A stretch of DNA of 64,000 bases from Delphinus delphis (GCF_949987515.2 NC_082684.1:51426006-51490005), one strand, 5' to 3'. Shown: positions 46,166-56,082, counted from the stretch's first letter. The notes: generated by a model from the sequence alone, not told the origin. Made by a program: numbers and translations.

Positions 46166-47474
46166 CAACAAGCTGTCTTCCCCCCCCAAAAAAAACCCAC
46201 TGATATTTATTTCTAATTCATTTTATGCAGTGATTCTGCTAGTATTCTGAAATGGAACCATTATCTCACATTTTCTATTTTCTCAAGTTTTTTTCCTGAC
46301 TTATGATATCACATATTTATGTTTTAGAAATTTGTTTGTTTGTTCTTTACTAGTTGGATGGATTTAAAAACATTACAAAGTATTTCTGGGTTATGCCAGT
46401 CTCTCTCTCTCTGATGTTCTTGGATATTCCTGGGAGATATCAGTTATCCCAATGTTGTCTGGACCAGGATGCTGCTGCCGAGTCAAAGACTGCAGTAGCT
46501 AGAGGCTCTCGCTCATTTCTGTCTCCATACACGGTTTATTAAGTAACCAGCATGTACAGGGGCTCTGTGAGATTCCATCTTAGGAGATAAGACAGAGTTC
46601 ATTGCTCCCTGTCAAGGTTAATGAGCTCATAACTTCATCATTCTCTCTGTTTTCCTTGGTTTATAGTATCTTTTCAATCTTAATGATTCACATAATTGCA
46701 CATACATGAAAAATTAATTTCAACTCAGAAATCTTGAGATACACAATAAATTCACATGTCTGAGGGGAAGCTGGGTTTAGAAAGGAATTATTACAGCTCT
46801 AAGATGCTCAGGGAATGGATATGAAGAGCCACGGGAAGCATACAGGTTTGAAATAAAAAATGAGCCAGTCGTATAATTTTAGAGCCAGAAGGTCTTTGTT
46901 TATATTATTTATTAAAAATCATCAGATAATAAACTTGAGGGTGTTATTTGAGGTTTACTCAAAGTCTCTTTACTATACGTAGTCTGTATTCTAGTATGCA
47001 AGTCTTGTCACATTTCCTGTGACTTCTAACATTTGTTTTCATTGAAATGATCGACTAAATTTTTCAGTTTCAGAAGGCAGACATCAGTGTAGTGAACTTC
47101 AAAAGATTCCTAGCAAAAATATCTATCAAAATTGGATGAAAAAAAATGGATGAACAGGAAATGTTTGCTGTATTTATTTTCTTTAAATAGAAAATTCAGT
47201 CAGAGTTTCCTCCCTTATGAGGTGATACCAGAATCAGGGAGACTTACAGTTAGTAAAAAATGGGGGAAGATTATGTTCACATTTTCCAAGCCCACAGTGG
47301 GGTTTGAAGTTCCATAGCTTTTTGTTTGTAAGGAACACATAGGGTATGGGGAACTTTGCAGTATCTGGGACCACCCAGCCAAGGATGCCGTGTCCTTGGG
47401 TACATCATACAGCCATGCATTACCCCCTCTTTGTGGGCACTTCCCCTCAGTGTTTTGGACCCAACTCTCTTTCT
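46166..47474. other. Unique sequence, no gene seen; left flank of L1 copy B
   Basis: No repeat named. Open frames at 46354-46542 and 47132-47507 have no domain. Confidence 0.5.
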
Positions 47475-47492
47475 CTCCTTTCCTATTCTTTT
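47475..47492. repeat. Target-site duplication of L1 copy B, left
   Basis: CTCCTTTCCTATTCTTTT, identical to 55464-55481. The exact right edge merges with the T-run of the tail. The sense-strand version starts AAAA, as expected for cutting at a TTTT site by the L1 endonuclease. Confidence 0.95.
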
Positions 47493-47508
47493 TTTTTTTT
47501 TTAACATC

Positions 47509-47514
47509 TTTATT
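47509..47514 (-). terminator. Polyadenylation signal of L1 copy B
   Basis: Minus strand AATAAA in the context CCCCAATAAAGATGTTAAAA, just upstream of the poly-A tail. Confidence 0.88.
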
Positions 47515-47615
47515 GGGGTATAATTACTTTACAATGGTGTGTTAGTTTCTGCTTTATAACAAAGTGAATCAGTTATACATATACATATGTTCCCATATCT
47601 CTTCCCTCTTGCGTC

Positions 47616-47649
47616 TCCCTCCCTCCCACCCTCCCTATCCCACCCCTCC
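47616..47649 (-). promoter_or_regulatory. G-rich polypurine tract in the L1 3' UTR, G-quadruplex-like
   Basis: The minus strand has six or more runs of three or four G separated by one to three bases (GGGG, GGG, GGG, GGG, GGG...). Such a tract is a known conserved feature of mammalian L1 3' UTRs and can fold as a G-quadruplex. Confidence 0.85.
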
Positions 47650-47868
47650 AGGCTGTCACAAAGCACCGAGCCAATATCCCTGTGCCATGCGGCTGCTTCC
47701 AACTAGCTATCTACCTTACTACGTTTGTTAGTGTGTATATGTCCATGACTCTCTCTCGCCCCGTCACAGCTCACCCTTCCCCCTCCCCATAACCTCAAGT
47801 CCGTTCTCTAGGAGGTCTGCGTCTTTATTCCTGCCTTACCCCTAGGTTCTTCATGACATTTTTTTTTC

Positions 47869-50800
47869 TTAAATTCTATATATATGTGTTAGCATACAGT
47901 GTTTGTCTTTTTCTTTCTGACGTACTTCACTCTGTATGACAGACTCTAGGTCTATCCACCTCATTAAAAATAGCTCAATTTCGTTTCTTTTTATGGCTGA
48001 GTAATATTCCATTGTATATATGTGCCACATCTTCTTTATCCATTCATCCGATGATGGGCACTTAGGTTGTTTCCATCTCCGGGCTATTGTAAATAGAGCT
48101 GCAATGAACATTTTGGTACATGACTCTTTTTGAATTTCGGTTTTCTCAGGGTACATGCCCAGTAGTGGGATTGCTGGGTCATATGGTAGTTCTATTTGTA
48201 GTTTTTTAAGGAAACTCCATACTGTTCTCCATAGTGGCTGAACCAATTCACATTCCCACCAGCAGTACAAGAGTGTTCCCTTTTCTCCACACCCTCTCCA
48301 GCATTTATTGTTTCTAGATTTTTTGATGATGGCCATTCTGACTGGTGTGAGATGATATCTCATTGTAGTTTTGATTTGCATTTCTCTAATGATTAATGAT
48401 GTCGAGCATTCTTTCATGTGTTTGTTGGCAGTCTGTATATCTTCTTTGGAGAAATGTCTATTTAGGTCTTCTGCCCATTTTTGGATTGGGTTGTTTGTTT
48501 TTTTGTTGTTGAGCTGCATGAGCTGCTTGTAAAATTTGGAGATTAATCCTTTGTCGGTTGCTTCATTTACAAATATTTTCTCCCATTCTGAGGGTTGTCT
48601 TTTGGTCTTGTTTATGGTTTCCTTTGCTGTGCAAAAGCTTTGAAGTTTCATTAGGTCCCATTTGTTTATTTTTGTTTTTATTTCCATTACTCTAGGGGGT
48701 GGGTCAGAAAGAATCTTGCTGTGATTTATGTCATAGAGTGTTCTGCCTATGTTTTCCTCTAAGAGTTTGATAGTTTCTGGCCTTATATTTAGGTCTTTAA
48801 TCCATTTTGAGCTTATTTTTGTGTATGGCGTTAGGGAGTGTTCTAATTTCATTCTTTTACATGTACCTGTCCAGTTTTCCCAGCACCACTTATTGAAGAG
48901 GCTGTCCTTTTCCCACTGTACATTCTTGCCACCTTTATCAAAGATAAGGTGTCCATATGTGCATGGGTTTATCTCTGGGCTTTCTATCCTGTTCCATTGA
49001 TCTATCTTTCTGTTTTTGTGCCAGTACCATACCGTCTTGATAACTGTAGCTTTGTAGTATAGTCTGAAGTCAGGGAGCCTGATTCCTCCAGTTCCTTTTT
49101 TTGTTCTCAAGATCGCTTTGGCTATTCGGGGTCTTTTGTGTTTCCATACAAATTGCGAAATTTTTTGTTCTAGTTCTGTGAAAAATGCCAGTGGTAGTTT
49201 GATAGGGATTGCATTGAATCTATAGATTGCTTTGGGTAGTAGAGTCATTTTCACAATGTTGATTCTTCCAATCCAAGAACATGGTATATGTCTCCATCTA
49301 TTTGTATCATCTTTAATTTCTTTCATCAGTGTCTTATAGTTTTCTGCATACAGGTCTTTTGTCTCCTTAGGTAGGTTTATTCCTAGATATTTTATTCTTT
49401 TTGTTGCAATGGTAAATGGGAGTGTTTTCTTGATTTCACTTTCAGATTTTTCATCATTAGTATATAGGAATGCCAGAGATTTCTGTGCATTAATTTTGTA
49501 TCCTGCTACTTTACCAAATTCATTGATTAGCTCTAGTAGTTTTCTGGTAGCATATTTAGGATTCTCTATGTATAGGATTATGTCATCTGCAAACAGTGAC
49601 AGCTTTACTTCTTCTTTTCCAATTTGGATTCCTTTTATTTCCTTCTCTTCTCTGATTGCTGTGGCTAAAACCTCCAAAACTATGTTGAATAAGAGTGGTG
49701 AGAGTGGACACCCTTGTCTTGTTCCTGATCTTAGTGGAAATGCTTTCAGTTTTTCACCATTCAGGATGATGTTTGCTGTGGGCTTGTCGTATATGGCCTT
49801 TATTATGTTGAGGAAAGTTCCCTCTATGCCTACTTTCTGCAGGGTTTTTATCATAAATGGGTGTTGAATTTTGTCAAAAGCTTTCTCTGCATCTATTGAG
49901 ATGATCATATGGTTTTTCTCCTTCAATTTGTTAATATGGTTTATCACATTGATAGATTTGCGTATATTGAAGAATCCTTGCATTCCTGGAATAAACCCCA
50001 CTTGATCACGGTGTATGATCCTTTTAATGTGCTGTTGGATTCTGTTTGCTAGTATTTTGTTGAGGATTTTTGCATCTATGTTCATCAGTGATATTGGCCT
50101 GTAGTTTTCTTTCTTTGTGACATCCTTGCCTGGTTTTGGTATCAAGGTGATGGTGGCCTCGTAGAATGAGTTTGGGAGTGTTCCTCCCTCTGCTATATTT
50201 TGGAAGAGTTTGAGAAGGATAGGTGTTAGCTCTTCTCTAAATGTTTGATAGAATTCGCCTGTGAAGCCGTCTGGTCCTGGGCTGTTGTTTGTTCAAAGAT
50301 TTTTAATCACAGTTTCAATTTCAGTGCTTGTGATTGGTCTGTTCATATTTTCTATTTCTTCCTGATTCAGTCTTGGCAGGTTGTGCATTTCTAAGAATTT
50401 GTCCATTTCTTCCAGATTGTCCATTTTATTGGCATAGAGGTGCTTGTAGTAATCTCTCATGATCTCTTTTATTTCTGCAGTGTCAGTTGTTACCTCTCCT
50501 TTTTCATTTCTAATTCTATTGATTTGAGTCTTCTCCCTTTTTTTCTTGATGAGTCTGGCTAGTGGTTTATCTATTTTGTTTATCTTCTCAAAGAACCAAC
50601 TTTTAGTTTTATTGATCTTTGCTATTGTTTCCTTCATTTCTTTTTCATTTATTTCTGATCTGATTTTTATGATTTCTTTCCTTCTGCTAGCTTTGGGGTT
50701 TTTTTGTTCTTCTTTCTCTAATTGCTTGAGGTGCAAGGTTAGGTTGTTTATTCTAGATGTTTCCTGCTTCTTAAGGTGGGCTTGTATTGCTATAAACTTC

Positions 50801-51687
50801 CCCCTTAGAACTGCTTTTGCTGCATCCCGCAGGTTTTGGGTCGTTGTGTCTCCATTGTCATTTGTTTCTAGGTATTTTTTGATTTCCTCTTTGATTTCTT
50901 CAGTGATCACTTCATTATTAAGTAGTGTATTGTTTAGCCTCCATGTGTTTGTATTTTTTACAGATCTTTTCCTGTAATTGATATCTAGTCTCATGGCGTT
51001 GTGGTCAGAAAAGATACTTGATACAATTTCAATTTTCTTAAATTTGCCAAGGCTTGATTTGTGACCCAAGATATGATCTATCCTGGAGAATGTTCCAAGA
51101 GCACTTGAGAAACATGTGTATTCTGTTGTTTTTGGATGGAGTGTCCTATAAATATCAATTAAGTCCATCTTGTTTAATATATGACTTAAAGCTTGTGTTT
51201 CCTTATTTATTTTCATTTTGGATGATCTGTCCTTGGGTGAAAGTGGGGTGTTTAAGTCCCCTACTATGAATGTGTTACTGTCGATTTCCCCTTTTATGGC
51301 TGTTAGTATTTGCCTTATGTATTGAGGTGCTCCTATGTTGGGTGCATAAATATTTACAATTGTTATATCTTCTTCTTGGATCGATCCCTTGATCATTATG
51401 TAGTGTCCTTCTTTGTCTCTTTTAATAGTCCTTATTTTAAAGTCTATTTTGTCTGATATGAGAATTGCTACTCCAGCTTTCTTTTGGTTTCCATTTGCAT
51501 GGAATATCTTTTTCCATCCCCTTACTTTTAGTCTGTATGTGTCTCTAGGTCTAAAGTGGGTCTCTTGTAGACAGCATATATAAGGGTCTTGTTTTTGTAT
51601 CCATTCAGCCAATCTGTGTCTTTTGGTGGGAGCATTTAGTCCATTTACATTTAAGGTAATTATTGATATGTATGTTCCTATTCCCAT
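47869..51687 (-). pseudogene. L1 copy B ORF2: endonuclease and reverse transcriptase, one premature stop
   Basis: ORF2p nicks the target and reverse-transcribes L1 RNA at the nick. The frame is colinear over 1273 codons, against 1275 in human L1. The only break is TGA at 50293-50295 (codon 465), which leaves open stretches of 464 (50296-51687) and, from an internal Met at codon 515, 758 codons. The endonuclease keeps E42 (QETH), D144/N146 (GDLNT), D204/H205 and D228/H229 (SDHN). The reverse transcriptase keeps the SIDAEKAFD motif (D about 599) and the FADD catalytic box at 699-702. The C-terminal Cys motif has C1129, C1133 and C1146, but the expected His at 1141 is Tyr (TAC at 48265-48267). 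The stop falls between the endonuclease and the reverse transcriptase, so a complete protein is not made. Plus-strand frames here are shadows. Confidence 0.96.
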
Positions 51688-51745
51688 TTTCTATATTGTT
51701 TTGGGTTCGTTATTATAGGTCTTTCCCTTCTCTTGTGTTTCTTGC

Positions 51746-52651
51746 CTAGAGAAGATCCTTTAGCATTTGTTGTAAAGCTGGTTTGGTGGTGCTGAACTCT
51801 CTCAGCTTTTGCTTGTCTGTAAAGGATTTAATTTCTCCATCAAATCTGAATGAGATCCTTGCTGGGTAGAGTAGTCTTGGCTGCAGGTTTTTCTCCTTCA
51901 TCACTTTCAGTATGTCCTGCCACTCCCTTCTGGCTTGTAGGGTTTCTGCTGAGAGATCAGCTGTTAACCTTATGGGGATTCCCTTATGTGTTATTTGTTG
52001 TTTTTCCCTTGCTGCTTTTAATATGCTTTCTTTGTATTTAATTTTTGACAGTTTGATTAATATGTGTCTTGGTGTATTTCTCCTTGTATTTATCCTGTAT
52101 GGGACTCTCTGTGCTTCCTGGACTTGATTAACTATTTCCTTTCCCATATTAGGGAAGTTTTCAACTATAATCTCTTCAACTATTTTCTCAGTCCCTTTCT
52201 TTTTCTCTTCTTCTTCTGGAACCCCTATAATTCGAATGTTGGTGCGTTTAATGTTGTCCCAGAGGTCTCTGAGACTGTCCTCAGTTCTTTTCATTCTTTT
52301 TTCTTTATTCTGCTCTGCAGTAGTTATTTCCACTATTTTATCTTCCAGGTCACTTATCCGTTCTTCTGCCTCAGTTATTCTGCTATTGATCCCATCTAGA
52401 GTATTTTTAATTTCATTTATTGTGTTGTTCATCGTTGCTTGTTTCATCTTTAGTTCTTCTAGGTCCTTGTTAACTGATTCTTGCATTTTGTCCATTCTAT
52501 TGTCCATTCTATCTCCAAGATTTCGGATCAACATTACTATCATTATTCTGAATTCTTTTTCAGGTAGACTGCCTATTTCCTCTTCATTTGTTAGGTCTGG
52601 TGCATTTTTATCTTGCTCCTTTATCTGCTGTGTGTTTTTCTGTTTTCTCAT
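51746..52651 (-). CDS. L1 copy B ORF1 protein, intact
   Basis: A 301-residue protein of the L1 ORF1p type, an RNA-binding nucleic-acid chaperone that trimerises and coats L1 RNA in cytoplasmic particles. A charged N-terminus is followed by a long coiled coil (about residues 45-135, heptads of the MDKMQESV...RISDLEDKI kind), an RRM-like domain (about 137-232, starting near TNIRIIGVPEE) and the C-terminal domain (about 233-301, with LQARREWQDI and YPARISFRFDGE). Human ORF1p is 338 aa, so the coiled coil is probably shorter here. The start was chosen as the first ATG, which aligns with the degraded start of copy A; the TAG stop is 58 bp before the ORF2 ATG, the normal inter-ORF spacing. No break seen. 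Confidence 0.95.
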   Translation of the reverse strand: MRKQKNTQQIKEQDKNAPDLTNEEEIGSLPEKEFRIMIVMLIRNLGDRMDNRMDKMQESVNKDLEELKMKQATMNNTINEIKNTLDGINSRITEAEERISDLEDKIVEITTAEQNKEKRMKRTEDSLRDLWDNIKRTNIRIIGVPEEEEKKKGTEKIVEEIIVENFPNMGKEIVNQVQEAQRVPYRINTRRNTPRHILIKLSKIKYKESILKAAREKQQITHKGIPIRLTADLSAETLQARREWQDILKVMKEKNLQPRLLYPARISFRFDGEIKSFTDKQKLREFSTTKPALQQMLKDLL

Positions 52652-53195
52652 TTTGCTTATCTTACTGTGTTTGGGGTCTCCTTTTTGCAGGCTGCAGGTT
52701 CGTAGTTCCTCCTGTTTTTGATGTCTGTCTCCAGTGGCTAAGGTTGGTTCAGTGGGTTGTGTAGGCTTCCTGGTGGAGGGGACTAGTGCCTGTGTTGTGG
52801 TGGATGAGGCTGGATCTTGTCTCTCTAGTGGGCAGGTTCACGTCTGGTGGTGTGTTTTGGGGTGTCTGTGGCCTTATTATGATTTTAGGCAGCCTCTCTG
52901 CTAATGGGTGGGGTTGTGTTCCTGTTTTGCTAGTTGTTTGGCACAGGTTGTCCAGCACTGTGGCTTGCTGGTCGTTGAGTGTAGCTGGGTGCTGGTGTTA
53001 AGATGGAGGTCTCTGGGAGATTTTCGCCATTTGATATTATGTGGAGCTGGGAGGTCTCTTGTGGACCAGTGTCCTGAAGTTGGCTCTCCTACCTCAGAGG
53101 CAGAGCCCTGACTCCTGGCTGGAGCACCGAGAGCCTTTCATCCACACGGCTCAGAATAAAAGGGAGAAAAAGTAGAGGGAATTAGTAGAAGTATG

Positions 53196-53350
53196 AGGAA
53201 AGAAAGAAGGAAAAGAGGGAAGGAAGGAGGGAAGGAAGGAAGGAAGAAAGAAAGAAGCAAAGAGGGAAAGAAGGCAAGAAGGAACGAAAGGAGGGAGGGA
53301 GGGAGGAAGGAAGGAAGGAGGGAAAGAAGGAAAAACAGAAAGAAAGAAGA
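53196..53350. repeat. GGAA/GAAA purine microsatellite in unit 1
   Basis: Purine-only tract on the plus strand (A and G apart from rare C). Related tracts begin at 53584 and 53959. Confidence 0.9.
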
Positions 53351-53583
53351 TACAGTAAAAATAAAATAAAGTATAATAAAGTTATTGAATTAAAAAATTC
53401 TTAATTAGAAAAAAAAAAAAAGGGACGGATAGAACCTTAGGACAAATGTTGGAAGCAAAGCTATACAGACAAAGTCTTACACAGAAGCGTACACATACAC
53501 CCTCACAAAAAGAGGTAAAGGGGGAAAAATCATAAATCTTGCTGTCAGAGACCACCTCCTCAATTTGGGATGATTCGTTGTGT

Positions 53584-53726
53584 AAAGGAGGGAAGGAAGG
53601 AGGGAAGGAAGGAAGGAAGGAAGAAAGAAAGAAGCAGAGAAGGAAAGAAGGCAAGAAGGAACGAAAGGAGGGAGGGAGGGAGGAAGGAAGGAAGGAGGGA
53701 AAGAAGGAAAAACAGAAAGAAAGAAG
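53584..53726. repeat. GGAA/GAAA purine microsatellite in unit 2
   Basis: Almost the same interrupted pattern as the tract at 53196-53350, including the imperfections (GGCAAG, AACGAAAGG), which shows block duplication rather than independent slippage. Confidence 0.92.
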
Positions 53727-53958
53727 TTACAGTAAAAATAAAATAAAGTATAATAAAGTTATTGAATTAAAAAATTCTTAATTAGAAAAAAAAAAAGGGA
53801 CGGATAGAACCTTAGGACAAATGTTGGAAGCAAAGCTATACAGACAAAGTCTTACACAGAAGCGTACACATACACCCTCACAAAAAGAGGTAAAGGGGGA
53901 AAAATCATAAATCTTGCTGTCAGAGACCACCTCCTCAATTTGGGATGATTCGTTGTCT

Positions 53959-54010
53959 AAAGGAGGGAAGGAAGGAAGGAAAGAAAGAAAGAAAGAAAGA
54001 AAGGGCGAAG
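53959..54010. repeat. GGAA/GAAA purine microsatellite in unit 3
   Basis: Shorter GGAAGGAA then GAAA run. Confidence 0.88.
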
Positions 54011-54359
54011 GTAAAGTATAATAACGTTCTTGAAATTAAAATTGATTATTAAGAAAAAAATTTTAAGAAAAAACCATGGACGGATAGAACCCTAGGACAA
54101 ATGGTGGAAGCAAGACTATACAGACAAGATCTCACACAGAAGCATACACATACACATTCACAAAAAGAGGAATAGGGAAAAAAATCATAGATCTTGCTCC
54201 CAAAGTCCACCTCCTTAATTTGGGATGATTGGCTGTCTATTCATGTATTCCACAGATGCAGGGTACATCAAGTTGATTGTGGAGCTTTAATCCGCTGCTT
54301 CTGAGGCTGCTGGGAGAGATTTCCCTTTCTCTTCTTTGTTCTCACAGCTCACAGGGGCT

Positions 54360-55463
54360 CAGCTTTGGATTTGGCCCTGCCTCTGCGTGTAGGTCGCTGG
54401 AGGGCGTCTGTTTTTTGCTCAGACAGGACGGGGTTAAAGGAGCCGCTGATTCGGGGGTTCTGGCGTACTGAGGCCGGCGGGGAGGGAGGGGCACGGAATG
54501 CGGCGCGGGCCTGCGGCGGCAAAGTCCGGCGTGACCCTGCACCAGCTCGAGGCCCGCCGTGCGCTCTCCCGGGGAAGTCGTCCCCGGATCCCGGGAACCC
54601 GGCAGTGGCGGGCTGCACAGGCTCCGCGGAAGAGGGGCGTGGAGAGCGACCTGCGCTCGCACACAGGCCCCTTGGTGGCGGCAGCAGCAGCCCCAACGTC
54701 TCCCGCCCGCCTCTGGCGTCCGCGCCTCCAGCCGCGGCTCACGCCCGTCTCTGGGGTCCGCGCTTTCAGCCGCGGCTCGCGCCCGTCTCTGGAGTTCCTT
54801 TAAGCAGCGTTCTTAAACCCCTCTCCTCACGCACCAGGAAACAAAGAGGGAAGAAAAAGTCTCTTGCCTCTTCGGCAGGTGCAGGCTTTTCCCCGGACTC
54901 CCTCCCGGCTAGCTGTGGTGCACTAACCCCTTCAGGCTATGTTCAAGCCGCCAACCCCAGTCCTCTCCCTGCGCTCCGTCCGAAACCGAAACCCGAGCCT
55001 CAGAGCCTCAGCTCGCAGCCCCGCCCGTCCCGGCGGGTGAGCAGACAAGCCTCTAGGGCTGGTGAGTGCCGGTCGGCACCGATCCTCTGTGCGGGAATCT
55101 CCCCGCTTTGCCCTCCGCACCCGTTGCTGTGCACTCCTCCGCGGCTTCGAAGCTCCCCCCTCCGCCTCCCGCAGTCTCCGCCCGCGAAGGGGCTTCCTAG
55201 TGTGTGGAAACTTTTCCTCCTTCACAGCTCCCTCCCACTGGTGCAGGTGCCGTCCCTATTCTTTTGTCTCTGTTTATTCTTTTTTCCTTTTGCCCTACCC
55301 AGGTACGTGGGGAGTTTCTTGCCTTTTGGGAGGTCTGAGGTCTTCTGCCAGCCTTCAGTAGGTGTTCTGTAGGAGTTGTTCCACGTGTAGATGTATTTCT
55401 GGTGTATCTGTGGGGAGGAAGGTGATCTCCGCGTCTTACTCTTCCGCCATCTTCCTCTGTATC
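54360..55463 (-). promoter_or_regulatory. CpG-rich L1 promoter region with YY1-like site at the tip
   Basis: CpG dinucleotides are abundant, in contrast with the surroundings and with copy A, in which most are decayed. The 5' tip reads AAGATGGCGGAAGAG on the minus strand (CCGCCATCTT at 55444-55453 on the plus strand), a match to the YY1 core known to set the L1 transcription start. Expected sense (leftward) transcription from the tip; activity is not shown by sequence. Confidence 0.82.
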
Positions 55464-55481
55464 CTCCTTTCCTATTCTTTT
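55464..55481. repeat. Target-site duplication of L1 copy B, right
   Basis: Identical to 47475-47492 over 18 bp. Confidence 0.95.
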
Positions 55482-55583
55482 CTCCCACTTCTTTCCTCAG
55501 TTTTATGGAAATTGCTGTTCCCTTAGTTGCTTGAAAGAGATGACTCCTGCCAATTTTTCGTTGGGGGACAATTTTTCACTGCT

Positions 55584-55634
55584 ATGCCAAGTGCTTAGCT
55601 GCTATTTTCTGCATAGCAGCTAAGCACTTGGCAT
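55584..55634. repeat. Perfect 22-bp inverted repeat with 7-nt loop
   Basis: Arms 55584-55605 and 55613-55634 pair without mismatch around the loop TTTCTGC. Beyond the arms, 55579/55580 and 55638/55639 also pair after a mismatch. Transcribed from either strand it would fold as a short hairpin. It lies 103 bp outside the L1 target duplication, in unique sequence. I recognise no known small RNA. Confidence 0.93.
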
Positions 55635-55639
55635 TGAAG

Positions 55640-56082
55640 CTGCTGTGTTCATGGGGTCTGAATGTTGCTAACACCCCCGAGTGGATTGAGGCTGTCTCAA
55701 ATGTGCATTATATATTTGGTTCTTCTCTTTTCAATAAGTGAATGGCTCTGCTTTGTCGTTTTATAAATATATCTTGTAGGTGTCATAGATGAAACTGCTC
55801 CAGAAATTGAATGGCACATGATTCCACACCAACACGTGAATCAAACAGCATGCCTTGCTTTTATTTGAGCTCTGATGAAGCCAGGCCGTGTGCCTGCATC
55901 CTGATAGATGTTCTACCTTTGTTGACACAGTTTTCATGATTCTTTTGGCACCAGCTTTGACAGCCTACTCCTGGAATAGCAGAACTCGGGGAGTTTCCTC
56001 AACTTGTTTTTCTTGTTTCTGTCAGTCATTAACCAATTGATTCCTTGATAATGTCTTGACTGTAAACCATCTAAGCTTCATT
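55640..56082. other. Unique sequence, no gene seen
   Basis: No repeat named, no coding frame. Confidence 0.5.

Larger units (their letters stand above)
53217..54238 (-). repeat. Tandem repeat units of about 375 bp in the L1 5' UTR
   Basis: Unit 1 (about 53217-53589) and unit 2 (about 53590-53964) repeat at a 375-bp spacing (for example GGGACGGATAGAACCTTAGG at 53422 and 53797) and differ in only a few bases, chiefly an A-run of 12 versus 11 and scattered changes in the purine tract. Unit 3 (about 53965-54238) is shorter (280-bp spacing) and more diverged, with its purine tract reduced. Copy A has one such unit. Each unit consists of a GGAA/GAAA purine tract, an AT-rich stretch and a conserved block ending GGGATGATTCGTTGTCT. 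Confidence 0.93.
47493..55463 (-). mobile_element. LINE-1 copy B, full length, nearly intact
   Basis: A complete L1 of about 7.97 kb on the minus strand: 5' UTR 55463-52652, ORF1 52651-51746, 58-bp spacer, ORF2 51687-47869, 3' UTR 47868-47503 with an AATAAA signal and poly-A (T-run at 47493-47502). The 18-bp duplication on both sides proves a target-primed insertion that reached the 5' end. Protein-coding frames are maintained except for one stop codon in ORF2. Compared with copy A, CpGs and frames are well preserved, so this copy is young. L1 supplies the machinery that mobilises the SINEs of this window (known for L1 and tRNA SINEs). Confidence 0.97.
52652..55463 (-). promoter_or_regulatory. 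L1 copy B 5' UTR, expanded
   Basis: About 2.8 kb between the 5' tip and ORF1, against about 1.9 kb in copy A. The outer kilobase (54360-55463) is CpG-rich and is expected to hold the internal pol II promoter. The middle part contains tandem units (53217-54238) and CCTT-type polypyrimidine tracts on the sense strand. The inner part (52652-53160) aligns well with copy A. A long plus-strand open frame (54365-55372) crosses the CpG-rich part. Confidence 0.9.

Noticed and set aside
49409..49867. 152-codon plus-strand open frame
   Set aside because: Antisense to L1 copy B ORF2.
47869..51687. Two separate genes of 464 and 758 codons
   Set aside because: They lie in one frame, 49 codons apart, and are the two sides of one L1 ORF2 broken by a single stop.
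53217..54238. CRISPR-like array
   Set aside because: The units are 375 bp and lie in an L1 5' UTR of a mammal; there are no short repeats with unique spacers.
54342..54803. Several overlapping 100-115-codon frames on both strands
   Set aside because: GC-rich L1 promoter sequence is poor in stops in every frame; no independent evidence.
55584..55634. MicroRNA gene
   Set aside because: The hairpin stem is too short for a standard precursor and no known microRNA is recognised; reported only as an inverted repeat.
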